Shown here: one piece after another, positions 1 to 7,398 of the stretch
How the letters are laid out: each line of letters opens with the position of its first letter
How positions within the stretch are numbered: the stretch's first letter is position 1
NCBI GenBank assembly: GCA_014360155.1
Contig: JACIYB010000004.1
Span: 1-41,284 of the forward strand
Source: Syntrophomonadaceae bacterium
GTDB lineage: Bacteria > Bacillota > Syntrophomonadia > Syntrophomonadales > Syntrophomonadaceae
Length of the DNA: 41,284 nt
Reading direction: 5' to 3'
Translations under genes and position numbers: made by a program
The notes under the pieces: model-generated
The model's database searches: none
Seen by the model: only the letters and a program-made list of their open reading frames with translations
Told to the model about the DNA's origin: nothing

Positions 1-97
1 GGCTTTGCTGTCGCCGCGCAGCATCACATCAGGAAATATCGCCTGATATGCTGGATGCTGCGTCAGTTCGCGCGCCTGCCATGAGTTATTGGCCGCA
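1..97. repeat. Terminal overlap, copy 1 (contig circularises)
   Basis: These 97 bases recur at 41188-41284 with one mismatch: T at 63 versus A at 41250. Joining the ends keeps the terL frame open, so this is the overlap of a circular or circularly permuted genome rather than a biological repeat. The mismatch changes terL residue 112 (Thr ACG here, Ser TCG in the other copy), which suggests a mixed population or a sequencing error. Confidence 0.9.
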
Positions 98-396
98 AGT
101 CGCGCCGAGTAGCTTGTATGGATGAATTCTGAATCAGGCGCTTTGCCCAATGCCCACGCCATGAAGTTAATCACGGCCAATTCTGTTTTCGAATAACGCG
201 GCGGGATGTTGATAATCAGGCGCGTTGATTCGCCATTGAACACCCGCATCAGCGCGTCACAGATGATCTTGTGGTGATCCGCTCGAATCCACTGATAGCC
301 GCGACGTTGCTTGAACATCCAGCGGCTAAAGAAGTACAGGTCATCGCTTGCAAGAATCGCCGCCGCTTCGTTCTGCTGCTGGCTGTACTCTTGCAT
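1..396 (-). CDS. terL: Terminase large subunit, N-terminal part (continues at 41187)
   Basis: This is the first 132 codons of the DNA-packaging motor ATPase. The gene leaves the window at base 1 and continues in the same frame at the right-hand end (41187 to 39100). The ATG at 394-396 lies just after the terS stop. The ATPase phosphate-binding loop is the deviant Walker A typical of large terminases, NIPPRYSKTE at about residues 63-72. It is followed by the conserved tract FIHTSYSARLAANNS at 91-105. TerL docks on the portal and translocates DNA into the prohead, then cuts it with a C-terminal nuclease. Joined across the ends, the precursor is 827 aa including a 363-aa intein, and the spliced protein is 464 aa, a normal size. 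Confidence 0.93.
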   Translation of the reverse strand, partial: MQEYSQQQNEAAAILASDDLYFFSRWMFKQRRGYQWIRADHHKIICDALMRVFNGESTRLIINIPPRYSKTELAVINFMAWALGKAPDSEFIHTSYSARLAANNSWQARELTQHPAYQAIFPDVMLRGDSKA

Positions 397-397
397 G

Positions 398-877
398 TTA
401 AATCTCGTCGAGCAGTTCTCTCGCTATGCTGCGGAATTCATCAGGCGATTGGATTGACCGACCATTGTTGATCTGCACAGCGACATCGGGCGACTTGCCG
501 ATCACGGTATCTTTCGCTTTCAGGATAGTGTCTGCCCGACGCTGGAAGTCCTGCTGCCCTTCACATGGATGGGCCATTGATTCCTTGACGTTCTGGAGTG
601 CTTGCACGTTTAGCCATTCTTGACGCTTTACGCGATCATCAACGGCGGTTTCTATTGCGGTCACGATGCGGTCATCATGGCCTTGCAAGGCTTGTTTATA
701 CTGGATTCCGGCGGTCACAATCGTGGCACCGTCGCGCTCAATTCCCTTGCAAATCTTATTGACTGCGCCCTTGCTGACTTCGTGCTTATCCGCGATGGAC
801 TGCTGGCTCAGTTGCCCGACTCGCCAATCAACAATGATCGAATCAACTATCGATTTATCAAGAGGTTTAGCGGCCAT
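398..877 (-). CDS. terS: Terminase small subunit
   Basis: This is the DNA-recognition partner of TerL, encoded immediately upstream of it in the late operon. An N-terminal helix-turn-helix is visible at about residues 20-45 (QQSIADKHEVSKGAVNKICK), followed by a helical, charged oligomerisation region. At 159 aa it is a usual size for a small terminase. I chose the ATG at 875-877 (MAAKPLDK). A longer in-frame start at 907 would place an intrinsic terminator inside the gene. The G-rich tract just upstream can serve as ribosome site. The assignment rests on the HTH and the position directly before terL. Confidence 0.85.
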   Translation of the reverse strand: MAAKPLDKSIVDSIIVDWRVGQLSQQSIADKHEVSKGAVNKICKGIERDGATIVTAGIQYKQALQGHDDRIVTAIETAVDDRVKRQEWLNVQALQNVKESMAHPCEGQQDFQRRADTILKAKDTVIGKSPDVAVQINNGRSIQSPDEFRSIARELLDEI

Positions 878-897
878 ACTCCGCCCCAAAAGCAAAA

Positions 898-917
898 AGC
901 CCCGCAATCGCAGGGCT
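898..917 (-). terminator. Intrinsic terminator just upstream of terS
   Basis: Read on the minus strand, an 8-bp G+C-rich stem (AGCCCTGC/GCGGGGCT with one G-T pair) and a 4-base loop are followed by TTTTTGCTTTT. It lies immediately before the first late gene, where a Q-type antiterminator (candidate at 1839-2240) would have to act for packaging and capsid genes to be transcribed, as in lambda. The hairpin is seen; the antitermination role is inferred. Confidence 0.7.
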
Positions 918-919
918 AG

Positions 920-949
920 TTAATAAATTCACGTCAAATAACGTGCCAA
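920..949 (-). promoter_or_regulatory. Candidate late promoter
   Basis: On the minus strand TTGGCA (944-949) and TATTAA (920-925) are 18 bp apart. This is one of few sigma70-like pairs in the gap between the plus-strand operon at 1079 and terS. Its predicted transcription start falls inside the hairpin at 898-917, so an upstream start could be the real late promoter. Weak call. Confidence 0.3.
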
Positions 950-999
950 TCCAATTTCGCGCTGATGCAAAAATACAACGCAAATATTAAACAAAGTGC

Positions 1000-1028
1000 T
1001 TGCGTTACTAATAACGCTTTGCTATTCT
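1000..1028 (+). promoter_or_regulatory. Promoter with overlapping palindromic operator
   Basis: TTGCGT (1000-1005) and TATTCT (1023-1028) are separated by 17 bp, 51 bp upstream of the gene at 1079. A perfect inverted repeat, GCGTTA-CTAA-TAACGC (1002-1017), covers the -35 box and spacer. A further half-site, AACGCAA, lies near 978. A repressor bound here would block the operon. The ribbon-helix-helix-like product at 1597-1764 is a candidate autoregulator. Confidence 0.6.
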
Positions 1029-1078
1029 TAACACATGGAAAGCAAACGTGCTGACCAGCAACGAACCGGAGAGATATC

Positions 1079-1363
1079 ATGAGTACAAAGCAACTGACCA
1101 TGCGTTCAAAAATCACAGTGCGCTGGACAACTAACCCTGGTGATATGGGTTATGACGGCAATCCATCTGATTGGGAGTCCGCGCCCGGAAAAACAATGTC
1201 ACTTCGCCGCGCGGCTGGCTTCAGTTATGAGCTGAGTCAGTTGGTCGGGCAGGGGACCTTTAAGCGCATCCAATACTCAAACGCTGGTCGTATCGTTTCG
1301 CTGGATGAAATCAAAGAAGTCATCGCAGCCCAAGAATACGCTTTATACCGCAGAAATCACTAA
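1079..1363 (+). CDS. Hypothetical protein (94 aa), first gene of small plus-strand operon
   Basis: I do not recognise this family. The product is basic, with a short tract RAAGFSYELSQLVGQGTFKRI and no membrane segment. GGAG sits 7 bases before the ATG, and a sigma70-like promoter with a palindrome lies just upstream. It is the first of three genes (1079-1764) that face the Q-like gene and end at a shared terminator, so it is expressed independently of the two main early operons and the late operon. Confidence 0.7.
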   Translation: MSTKQLTMRSKITVRWTTNPGDMGYDGNPSDWESAPGKTMSLRRAAGFSYELSQLVGQGTFKRIQYSNAGRIVSLDEIKEVIAAQEYALYRRNH

Positions 1364-1394
1364 CCCGGCTCGGTGGGGCAACAAAGGAAAAATC

Positions 1395-1604
1395 ATGAAA
1401 ATCACAGCAAAAATCAACGGCACTGAAATTACAATCGACCTGCGTGTCGGCGAAGATAAAACCAACTACGCGGCCATCAAGCGTGCTTGTATTGATACCG
1501 GAAAGACGTTTAAGGAATCGGAGATTTTTATCCCAAACTTTCCAGAAAAAGGCCGGAGCCTTATCAAGAACGCCGGATTCATGAGCCTGTCTGCAAATGG
1601 ATAA
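1395..1604 (+). CDS. Hypothetical protein (69 aa)
   Basis: A small protein of unknown function. The start is the ATG at 1395 (MKITAKINGTEI), which follows AAAGGA with good spacing. An upstream in-frame start at 1305 overlaps the previous gene and lacks a ribosome site. The N-terminal half looks like a beta-hairpin (ITAKINGTEITIDLRV). The last codons overlap the ATG of the next gene at 1597, so the two are probably translationally coupled. Confidence 0.7.
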   Translation: MKITAKINGTEITIDLRVGEDKTNYAAIKRACIDTGKTFKESEIFIPNFPEKGRSLIKNAGFMSLSANG

Positions 1605-1764
1605 TCTTGAAAAACGCCGCGCTCAGAACGTAGCGCGACAGGCTCGGCACAAAGAAAGACTGGCTGCTCAAGGAATCAAGCAGCTTGTCATTCTAGCGCC
1701 TATCGATTTGCACGAGAAGATCAAAAAAGCTGCGTCGGAAATAATAGAAAATCACGCGAGGTGA
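1597..1764 (+). CDS. Small ribbon-helix-helix-like protein (55 aa)
   Basis: This ORF starts inside the end of the previous gene (ATG 1597, stop of the neighbour at 1604). The N-terminus is a very basic helix (KRRAQNVARQARHKERLA). The C-terminal half reads GIKQLVILAPIDLHEKIKKA and then a second short helix, which resembles the strand-helix-helix of Arc/MetJ-type DNA-binding proteins. If so, it could bind the palindrome at 1002-1017 and control its own operon. The fold is inferred from sequence pattern only. Confidence 0.6.
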   Translation: MDNLEKRRAQNVARQARHKERLAAQGIKQLVILAPIDLHEKIKKAASEIIENHAR

Positions 1765-1802
1765 TCCGTCAGTCAATTCGAACCGACGATAGCAGAATCA
1801 TA

Positions 1803-1859
1803 CCCCTTAAAATGGGGATTCCAAGGAAGGCTAAGTTCCTATTGGTTATTTTCTTTTTC
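1803..1859 (+). terminator. Terminator of the plus-strand mini-operon
   Basis: Two hairpins lie in a row: CCCC/GGGG (1803-1817), then CCAAGGAA/TTCC-TA-TTGG (1821-1845) with a 2-base bulge. They are followed by a T-rich tract (1846-1859). The site overlaps the 3' end of the convergent Q-like gene. The bulge makes the second stem imperfect. Confidence 0.5.
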
Positions 1860-2240
1860 ATCTGCACAAAGGGCGATTGCAACAGCCCTGATCGTTTTCT
1901 CTTTTACCTTCGCCAGAGCGCCAACTGAGCATCCAGCATCCCGCGCCATAATCATCCGCTTGATTGCCGGTGGCGTGTCTTTATCGAACCATCGGATATA
2001 CAGCGCCTTGATAACCGCTGCGTGTTTTTTGGATATGACGTGGTTAATCACGCGATCCATGTGCCGATGCTCAAAGGGGACAAATATCGTTTCCGATGAT
2101 TGGTCGATAAACGCCGTGCCAAAGCTCGGCTTATCCCATTTGTCGCACGGTGAATTTCCATACCCGAACGGATATTGGGTGCGCGCCCACTTCGCCCAGG
2201 CCTCTATCTCCGCGTCAATCTTCTTTGTCATTGCAGACAT
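1839..2240 (-). CDS. Q-like late antitermination protein
   Basis: Last gene of the minus-strand early operon, directly upstream of the late region, which is the position of Q in lambdoid phages. The 133-aa product opens with DAEIEAWAKWARTQYPFGYG, resembling the W-G/A-W start of phage antitermination Q proteins. It ends with a helical DNA-binding-like segment (MIMARDAGCSVGALAKVKEKTIRAVAIAL). Proteins of this group load onto RNA polymerase at the late promoter so that it reads through terminators such as the one at 898-917. The start ATG at 2240 has GGAG 8 bases upstream; the ATG at 2231 is an alternative. Identification is by pattern and position. Confidence 0.55.
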   Translation of the reverse strand: MSAMTKKIDAEIEAWAKWARTQYPFGYGNSPCDKWDKPSFGTAFIDQSSETIFVPFEHRHMDRVINHVISKKHAAVIKALYIRWFDKDTPPAIKRMIMARDAGCSVGALAKVKEKTIRAVAIALCADEKENNQ

Positions 2241-2442
2241 ACTTGCCACTCCATAGAAAATCGATTGCCATCAGGTACAGGTTAAGCGAGCACTCGCCGC
2301 GCTCAAGGTTTCGGATATGGCGCTCACTGGTGAATAACTCATCAGCCAAATCCGCTTGTGTCATTGAGTGAATGCCATCCGGTTTGATCGACTGGCGTTT
2401 TTTCTTAATTTCCAATCCCGCCATCCGTGGGGTTTTACGCAT
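2215..2442 (-). CDS. XRE-type helix-turn-helix protein (75 aa)
   Basis: A small DNA-binding protein. The HTH is clear at about residues 26-48: MTQADLADELFTSERHIRNLE, the recognition-helix pattern of Cro/CI-type regulators. I chose the ATG at 2442, which overlaps the stop of the upstream gene. The longer in-frame start at 2517 lies deep inside that gene. Its position beside the Q-like gene suggests control of the early-to-late switch, but nothing in the sequence fixes its target. Confidence 0.65.
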   Translation of the reverse strand: MRKTPRMAGLEIKKKRQSIKPDGIHSMTQADLADELFTSERHIRNLERGECSLNLYLMAIDFLWSGKYVCNDKED

Positions 2443-2707
2443 GTTTCCGATTCCGCGCTTCAGGATAGTGAGCATCGATCTGCTCCTGTGTGATGTACCG
2501 ACGACCGTGCAGCGCATACACCGGCCCCTGCTCGCACGTCATTAGGTCGTTCTCGTCGTAGTACACCCGACTGACACCTTGCGCTTTCAGATCCTTTTCA
2601 GCGCGTCGGAATTGGCGCAATTCCTGTCCGTTAGATTTTTTGTTTTCGTCTGTCAGGCGCTTGATTCGCACCAGTTCCATGCCTTCGATGAAGATGCTGT
2701 CGGTCAT
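2435..2707 (-). CDS. Hypothetical protein (90 aa)
   Basis: No family recognised. The product is charged and probably alpha-helical in its N-terminal half, with a C-terminal part YITQEQIDAHYPEARNRKHA. It sits in the overlapping gene string between the HNH-like gene (its start overlaps that stop by 4 bases) and the HTH gene. It is probably an early accessory protein. Confidence 0.65.
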   Translation of the reverse strand: MTDSIFIEGMELVRIKRLTDENKKSNGQELRQFRRAEKDLKAQGVSRVYYDENDLMTCEQGPVYALHGRRYITQEQIDAHYPEARNRKHA

Positions 2708-3009
2708 TTCAAAACCCCCACTTTCCCCAAATTAACCAACTCGATCAGTGTTAAAACGATTGCCTTGTCCATCATTGCCCTGCGCTCCTCTCGTGATAGG
2801 TTTTTGCCGTTGCCAGCCTCGTGATGGCATGTAGAACAGATGGCTGCTGAGGCGCAATCCGCTGTTTTTTGCCCCATTCCTTTGCCTTCGTCTCGGTGAG
2901 CTGCTTCGGTGCCGTACGCACCGCACAACACGCAGCATTCGATGGAGCGAACGGCGGCCAGCCATTTGGGGTTTCGATAGGGGGTTTGACGTTGCAGCAA
3001 ATCTCTCAT
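2704..3009 (-). CDS. Zinc-binding HNH-like nuclease domain protein
   Basis: A 101-aa protein with paired metal-ligand motifs: CCVLCG (residues 26-31), then AAH, GKGMGQKTADC and CSTCHHEAGNG. The C..C - H - C..CH arrangement resembles the small phage HNH-like family I know as DUF1364, found among ninB-type recombination genes. It directly follows the NinB-like gene with an overlapping ATGA, which supports a role in recombination or Holliday-junction processing. Activity cannot be judged from sequence. Confidence 0.6.
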   Translation of the reverse strand: MRDLLQRQTPYRNPKWLAAVRSIECCVLCGAYGTEAAHRDEGKGMGQKTADCASAAICSTCHHEAGNGKNLSREERRAMMDKAIVLTLIELVNLGKVGVLK

Positions 3010-3512
3010 CGCCCCGCCCCCATTGCTTCGCGACGCGTCCTAAATCGGCCCATAGCTTTGGCGTAGATATCTTCCGGGTACTGCAAGCGCGCGCCGATGT
3101 TCCCCGCGACCTGTTCGAGTTCATTGAGGTATATCGTGAAGTGCTCAACCGACAGATCGGCGGTACTGGCGGCCTTTTCGAACGCAGCCCAGTCGTTCGG
3201 GTAAAGCTCGGATAATTCGAACAGTCTGGGCGCGTGCGGGTAATCCTCCGGATAGCAGCACATCAGTGGCAGCAATCGGCTTTTCTTCATCAGCGAATGC
3301 ATTCCGTCCTTGCCGTCGCCGGTATAACTGCCCATGGTTTCGAGCCACATCCACATCAGCGCGTTTTGTGCATTTGAGCGCGTGATGGTCTTGGGCTTGG
3401 GCTTTTGTCGACTCACGGTGATATACAGCGGAACCGATACATCCGCGTTGCGCACTTCTTGCGCGAAAGCATCGCGCTCCCGTGGGTTTGTGATTGTGTG
3501 GAGGCCGTTCAT
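3006..3512 (-). CDS. NinB-like recombination protein
   Basis: A 168-aa protein with the tract TRSNAQNALMWMWLETMG (about residues 44-61), which matches the 'R..QN...W..L' signature near the N-terminus of lambda NinB (Orf). NinB binds single-stranded DNA and acts as a recombination mediator with the phage annealing protein. Here Bet and exonuclease are in the other early operon. The C-terminal basic tail (GRFRTRREAMGAGR) fits nucleic-acid binding. The assignment is moderate; only the motif and neighbourhood support it. Confidence 0.55.
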   Translation of the reverse strand: MNGLHTITNPRERDAFAQEVRNADVSVPLYITVSRQKPKPKTITRSNAQNALMWMWLETMGSYTGDGKDGMHSLMKKSRLLPLMCCYPEDYPHAPRLFELSELYPNDWAAFEKAASTADLSVEHFTIYLNELEQVAGNIGARLQYPEDIYAKAMGRFRTRREAMGAGR

Positions 3513-3763
3513 ACAAAATCATCCCCATCAATCCGCCGCTGGATGATGTGCTTCAGGTTTTCGGCCATTCCGAGTTGTAAAAGAAGATCACCCGACCCGG
3601 TGTAGTGGTTTCCGTGATCGCCATTCGCCAGCGTATAAACGGCGGTTAATTCGATCAACTCGCCGCTTTCCGCCATATCGAGCATTCGGCGCAGGCGGTC
3701 AATGGCTTGCTGGTTCGTGGCGACGGTTGGCGTGGTTAATTTGATTGTCTCTTGAGTGCTCAT
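3509..3763 (-). CDS. Hypothetical protein (84 aa)
   Basis: No family recognised. The central part (AIDRLRRMLDMAESGELIELTAVYTLANGD) has the rhythm of a small alpha-beta protein: an amphipathic helix followed by beta strands. It overlaps both neighbours by 4 bases, so it is an integral member of the early operon. No cysteine clusters, membrane segments or HTH are seen. Confidence 0.65.
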   Translation of the reverse strand: MSTQETIKLTTPTVATNQQAIDRLRRMLDMAESGELIELTAVYTLANGDHGNHYTGSGDLLLQLGMAENLKHIIQRRIDGDDFV

Positions 3764-4107
3764 GGGTAAACCACCCCATCATCATTCCAGGCCCTAACCA
3801 CTTCTCCCGGCCATTTCTCCAGCAACGTTTCGAGAAGCGTTTCCGCCGTGTCGCTATCATCACCAGATACAGATCCGGCCTTCCCTGATGACAGCTTGTA
3901 ATCCAGCGAGGCGCGTTTCTTGGCAACCGGCTTCGGTACTTGTAGTTTCGCTTCAAGAATGCGAATAATCGTTGCCTTTTCCGCCTTGACGAACCCATGA
4001 AACTGCATCGGAACATCACGACCGAATAGCTCGCCGTCCTTGATGTAGAACGAGCCGCCTGCTTCGGTGATTTTGTCGAGCATGGCTGTGGTTTCTAGGG
4101 GGTTCAT
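3760..4107 (-). CDS. Hypothetical protein (115 aa)
   Basis: Unknown family. The N-terminal 50 residues look like a compact alpha-beta module (MLDKITEAGGSFYIKDGEL and an amphipathic helix AEKATIIRILEAKL). A Lys/Ser-rich linker follows, then a C-terminal acidic helix. It lies directly downstream of the replication genes with 4-base overlaps on both sides, so a replication or recombination accessory role is possible but unsupported by any motif. Confidence 0.6.
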   Translation of the reverse strand: MNPLETTAMLDKITEAGGSFYIKDGELFGRDVPMQFHGFVKAEKATIIRILEAKLQVPKPVAKKRASLDYKLSSGKAGSVSGDDSDTAETLLETLLEKWPGEVVRAWNDDGVVYP

Positions 4108-4886
4108 TTCTGCCCCCGTAACGCTTCAACAGCTTGAGCGCGTCGTTCTTCGATATCCCGGCGCTTCAACTCTGCGAGTTCGGCTTCGATCTCATCTGGA
4201 GATTTCGTTGCTTTCGCCGCGCCTTTGAATTCTTGAAGCCTTCGCATGAAATCCGCCTTCATGTTCGGCATTGGCGCGACCTTTCCGGTTAGGAATCCAG
4301 CTATCGCCTGCCCTTCCTTGGTCATCTGAACCCCGGCATCGGGGAGAAGCGCCTGGGCTCGCTCATGCGTCAACAGCCCACCAGAAACCGCCTCAGTGAT
4401 TGCCGTTTTTCTGCCTTCCTGATCGTGCCCCAGTGAAACGAACGCATTTGGCGCTCGCATCTCGGAGACCGCCTTTGACACCGCGCGGTCGTATGCCTGC
4501 TTGAACGCCATGCGTGCGCCAACCATGTCGCCTTCATCCATGATCGGTTTGCACATGCCGTATGCGTACTGCGCCTCATCCGTCCAGACAACGGTCAACG
4601 ATTCGTCGGAGGCGATGAGCGCCTTCGCCCACGCCTCATCCGCCGATAGCCACTTGCGCCTGAGGAAGTTCTGCGCCTCACGCACTACGTCGGCGACTTT
4701 TGGCGTGAACTGCCCACGTTCCGGATTGCGCCGGTGTAGCTTTAGCCCAGCAAGCACGGCTTCGAGCGGGTAGTCGGCCAAGTCTTCAAAAAACAAGCTC
4801 GTCATGTCTGCGCTGATTGGCTTGTCGTAGTAGTTCATCGTCGCGTCGAGCGCGTCTGCGAACTGATCGAAATCTGACTGAATCAT
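4104..4886 (-). CDS. Replication accessory / helicase-loader-like protein
   Basis: A 260-aa protein whose first 70 residues (FADALDATMNYYDKPISADM, then LFFEDLADYPLEAVLAGLKLH and GQFTPKVADVVRE) resemble the N-terminal helical domain of phage helicase loaders such as SPP1 G39P and related primosomal proteins. The C-terminus is a charged helix. The gene directly follows the DUF1376-type replication gene with a 4-base overlap, the usual order of an origin-binding protein then a loader. No Walker motif is present, so it is not a DnaC-type ATPase. Confidence 0.5.
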   Translation of the reverse strand: MIQSDFDQFADALDATMNYYDKPISADMTSLFFEDLADYPLEAVLAGLKLHRRNPERGQFTPKVADVVREAQNFLRRKWLSADEAWAKALIASDESLTVVWTDEAQYAYGMCKPIMDEGDMVGARMAFKQAYDRAVSKAVSEMRAPNAFVSLGHDQEGRKTAITEAVSGGLLTHERAQALLPDAGVQMTKEGQAIAGFLTGKVAPMPNMKADFMRRLQEFKGAAKATKSPDEIEAELAELKRRDIEERRAQAVEALRGQK

Positions 4887-5788
4887 GATGTCACCCCCAC
4901 TACCTGATCATTGGTTCCCATGACCCTGCGTCTGGCTTCCGCGATGGCCGCAGCGTTTCTGGCTGTGCGCGGGCTTCCATTTGTCTGCGCCCGGTCAATC
5001 GCGTCAGTCCATCGCTCCTGCCTAAGGTAAGTCGCCGGGTTAGGGATGAATCCTCCAAGCCATTTGCGATCAGAGCCTGCGCGAAGTTGAATATCCGCTA
5101 TCAGCTCGTCAGCCTTGTCGTCGAGTCGTTTGCTTTTCCAGATTGCGAGTGATGGCTTCTTGCCTGCCTTTGCCGGATATGCCTGCCAAAACTCCTCGAA
5201 CCGGGATGTGGTTTTCATGGATGAGGAATTCGCGGTTTCGACAGTGTGTGAAGAACCGTTAGGTTCTTCTGTTTGGGGACTGGGGACTGGGGACTGGGGA
5301 CTGGTTAACGTGTTGTCACGCGTGACGCTTCCGTGATTCTCGCGTGATTCTTGCGTGTTGTAGTACTCGTCAATCATCCTTTCCAGTTCGGATGTTGTCG
5401 TTTTGATATGCGGTACTATTCCTATATCTCGAAGCGTCTCAAACAGTGATATACGGCGATCCCGTGCGCGTTTCTGGCGTTCGGCGGCGTCAGCTTTTTC
5501 CTTTTCGCGCTTTGGTTTTTTCTCGTGGTACTTCTCAATTTCCGCATCGATGCGCTTGTGAAAAATGCAGCCGTCATGCTCTTGAAAAAATTCTGAGACA
5601 ACGTACTCGGCGGAACTTTTTTCTTCTTTTGTGCGCGCTCGCGCTATCCGAAAAATGTCAGAAAGCGGTATCGGTTTTTCGCTGGCGTAATAACGATCCA
5701 TGAGCAGGTCATAAATGCCGAACTCAAGAGCTGATAAATGTGCCGTGTCTTTTGCTATATCGCCCAGGTGGCGTTCGTAGTAGTTCAT
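4883..5788 (-). CDS. Phage replication protein with DUF1376 N-terminal domain
   Basis: The 301-aa product begins MNYYERHLGDIAKDTAHLSA and continues LEFGIYDLLMDRYYASEKPI, the hallmark of DUF1376, a winged-helix-like domain at the start of many phage replication initiators. A basic coiled-coil linker follows (KYHEKKPKREKEKADAAERQ). The C-terminal module FEEFWQAYPAKAGKKPSLAIW with NPATYLRQERW is common to replisome-organiser proteins. It probably recognises the phage origin and recruits the helicase with the next gene. AGGAGGTG precedes the ATG, the strongest ribosome site in this operon. Confidence 0.75.
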   Translation of the reverse strand: MNYYERHLGDIAKDTAHLSALEFGIYDLLMDRYYASEKPIPLSDIFRIARARTKEEKSSAEYVVSEFFQEHDGCIFHKRIDAEIEKYHEKKPKREKEKADAAERQKRARDRRISLFETLRDIGIVPHIKTTTSELERMIDEYYNTQESRENHGSVTRDNTLTSPQSPVPSPQTEEPNGSSHTVETANSSSMKTTSRFEEFWQAYPAKAGKKPSLAIWKSKRLDDKADELIADIQLRAGSDRKWLGGFIPNPATYLRQERWTDAIDRAQTNGSPRTARNAAAIAEARRRVMGTNDQVVGVTS

Positions 5789-5791
5789 GGC

Positions 5792-6001
5792 CTACACCTC
5801 CTGCGCCAAGAACATCGCGCGCCATGAAGGGCATTCGGCACACAGATCAAGTGATTCTTGCAAGCCACCCCATCTGGCCTTCTTGAACTTGGCGGTGATG
5901 GCGGCAGTTTCGTACTTGTGCAACGGTCGTGGCTTCTCGTTTGCGGCTGCATTGATAGCGATGATTATTTCGCGTTCATTTTTAGAATTAAGACGGCCCA
6001 T
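5792..6001 (-). CDS. Hypothetical protein (69 aa)
   Basis: A small protein with two cysteines near the end (LDLCAECPSW) and a basic helix (ITAKFKKARWGGLQE). Not recognised. It lies between the helicase and the DUF1376 gene without intergenic space, so it is translated in the same early message. A CxxC pair alone is not enough to claim metal binding. Confidence 0.65.
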   Translation of the reverse strand: MGRLNSKNEREIIIAINAAANEKPRPLHKYETAAITAKFKKARWGGLQESLDLCAECPSWRAMFLAQEV

Positions 6002-6003
6002 GA

Positions 6004-7398
6004 TTACGCCATCTTCCCAATAAAATCGGGCAGTTTGATTTCTACTTTTGGATCGTATTCGGCTTTATCCAGCCGAGCGCCAAATACCTCTTTCTCGATG
6101 TGCGTTTTCATAATCCGCATCATGTTTTGCATCAGCATCTTGTGCTGCGCGTCTTTTCGCTGGATGTTCTCGACGACCGCGCCCTCGATATCCGCGCTCA
6201 CAATATGGACGTGGACTTCTTTGGTTTGCCCGAATCGCCATTGTCTGCGGATAGCCTGGTAGAACGATTCCCATGAGTCAGAAAGGCCGACAAACACAGC
6301 GTGATGGCTGTTTTGCCAATTCATCCCGAATCCAGCTATTTTTGGCTTGGTTACCAACGCCTTAACCCGGTTGTCCGAAAATTCCATCATTGATGATGTC
6401 TTCTTCTCCGGCGAATCAGATCCGGTCACTTCGACCGCGCCATCTATCAAGCCCGTGAGCAACTGGCTTTCGTCGTTCAGGTGGCACCAGACAAGAGCCG
6501 GTGAATCTATGCTATTGACGATTTCAGCAGCTTTTTTACACCGATCCTCTACCGTATCGCGCCGGGCTTGATTGCGCTCTAATAGGCCTTGCGCCGGCTC
6601 TACGAATAGGCCATTTTCTGGCGTTGTTTCAATGACGTGCTGGTGATAGTGGATGGGCGGCAATTCATAGCCAGACCCATCGAAACCAAGATCAGCTGGG
6701 CTTGTCAGGAAGATTGACCACGAAGCAAGCCACTCGAAGAATTTATCCCGACCGTGGCCCTTCAGGCGCCATTTTGACGTGTCGCCGCCATCGTGAATAA
6801 AGAACGTAGCGAGCATTTCCGTCTGCGTCATCACGCCAAGGAACTCAGCCTGGGTGCCAAGTTCCATAAAGTCATTCGGTGATGGTGTAGCAGAGCAGCT
6901 AAGGCGATAAGGCGTCTGGCTGAACGATTCGGTAATCAGTCGGCGCATCTTGCCGTCCATGCCTTTTAGGATGCTCGATTCATCGAGAACAACGCCATCG
7001 AACAGATCAAGGCAATCGGAAAACAAATGCAACTTCTCGTAGTTCGTTACATAGATGCCGCTTTTGCCCATTTCCGATGGGCTGGATATTTGCTTAACCG
7101 ATATGCCGAATTTTTTACCTTCTCGCTCGGTCTGTGACGCAACAGCGAGGGGTGCCAACACAATCACAATGCCGCCGGTTACACGCATTACCTGATCGGC
7201 CCAGGTTAACTGCGTGATTGTCTTGCCGAGGCCTGTATCGAGAAACAGCCCAGCGCGGCCTTTCTTGCACGCATATTTCACGCAGGCCGACTGATGCGGG
7301 AAAATCTCGGCAGGGAAAAATTCCTCTTTGGCCTGAAAACCAGCATCAATATTCGTGATTGCTTTTTGCTTTAGGAATGCCTGATATTCGGGAGTCAT
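6004..7398 (-). CDS. SNF2-family DNA helicase/translocase
   Basis: A 464-aa superfamily-2 ATPase. Motif I LDTGLGKT is at residues 53-60, motif II DESS at 139-142, motif III SATPSPND at 169-176, and motif VI QAIRRQWRFGQ lies near residue 400. The HQ of FPHQSACVKYA before motif I acts as Q-motif. The length matches the compact phage SNF2-like helicases. Its start overlaps the stop of the methyltransferase gene by 4 bases, a pairing often seen in phages. Together they may remodel and modify phage DNA, for example against restriction, but the substrate is unknown. Confidence 0.85.
   Translation of the reverse strand: MTPEYQAFLKQKAITNIDAGFQAKEEFFPAEIFPHQSACVKYACKKGRAGLFLDTGLGKTITQLTWADQVMRVTGGIVIVLAPLAVASQTEREGKKFGISVKQISSPSEMGKSGIYVTNYEKLHLFSDCLDLFDGVVLDESSILKGMDGKMRRLITESFSQTPYRLSCSATPSPNDFMELGTQAEFLGVMTQTEMLATFFIHDGGDTSKWRLKGHGRDKFFEWLASWSIFLTSPADLGFDGSGYELPPIHYHQHVIETTPENGLFVEPAQGLLERNQARRDTVEDRCKKAAEIVNSIDSPALVWCHLNDESQLLTGLIDGAVEVTGSDSPEKKTSSMMEFSDNRVKALVTKPKIAGFGMNWQNSHHAVFVGLSDSWESFYQAIRRQWRFGQTKEVHVHIVSADIEGAVVENIQRKDAQHKMLMQNMMRIMKTHIEKEVFGARLDKAEYDPKVEIKLPDFIGKMA

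Noticed and set aside
1740-1835. tRNA on the minus strand (T-loop-like TTCGAAT and an anticodon-loop-like TTTTAA)
   Set aside because: The five-base stem of the T-arm does not pair and no acceptor stem can be drawn.
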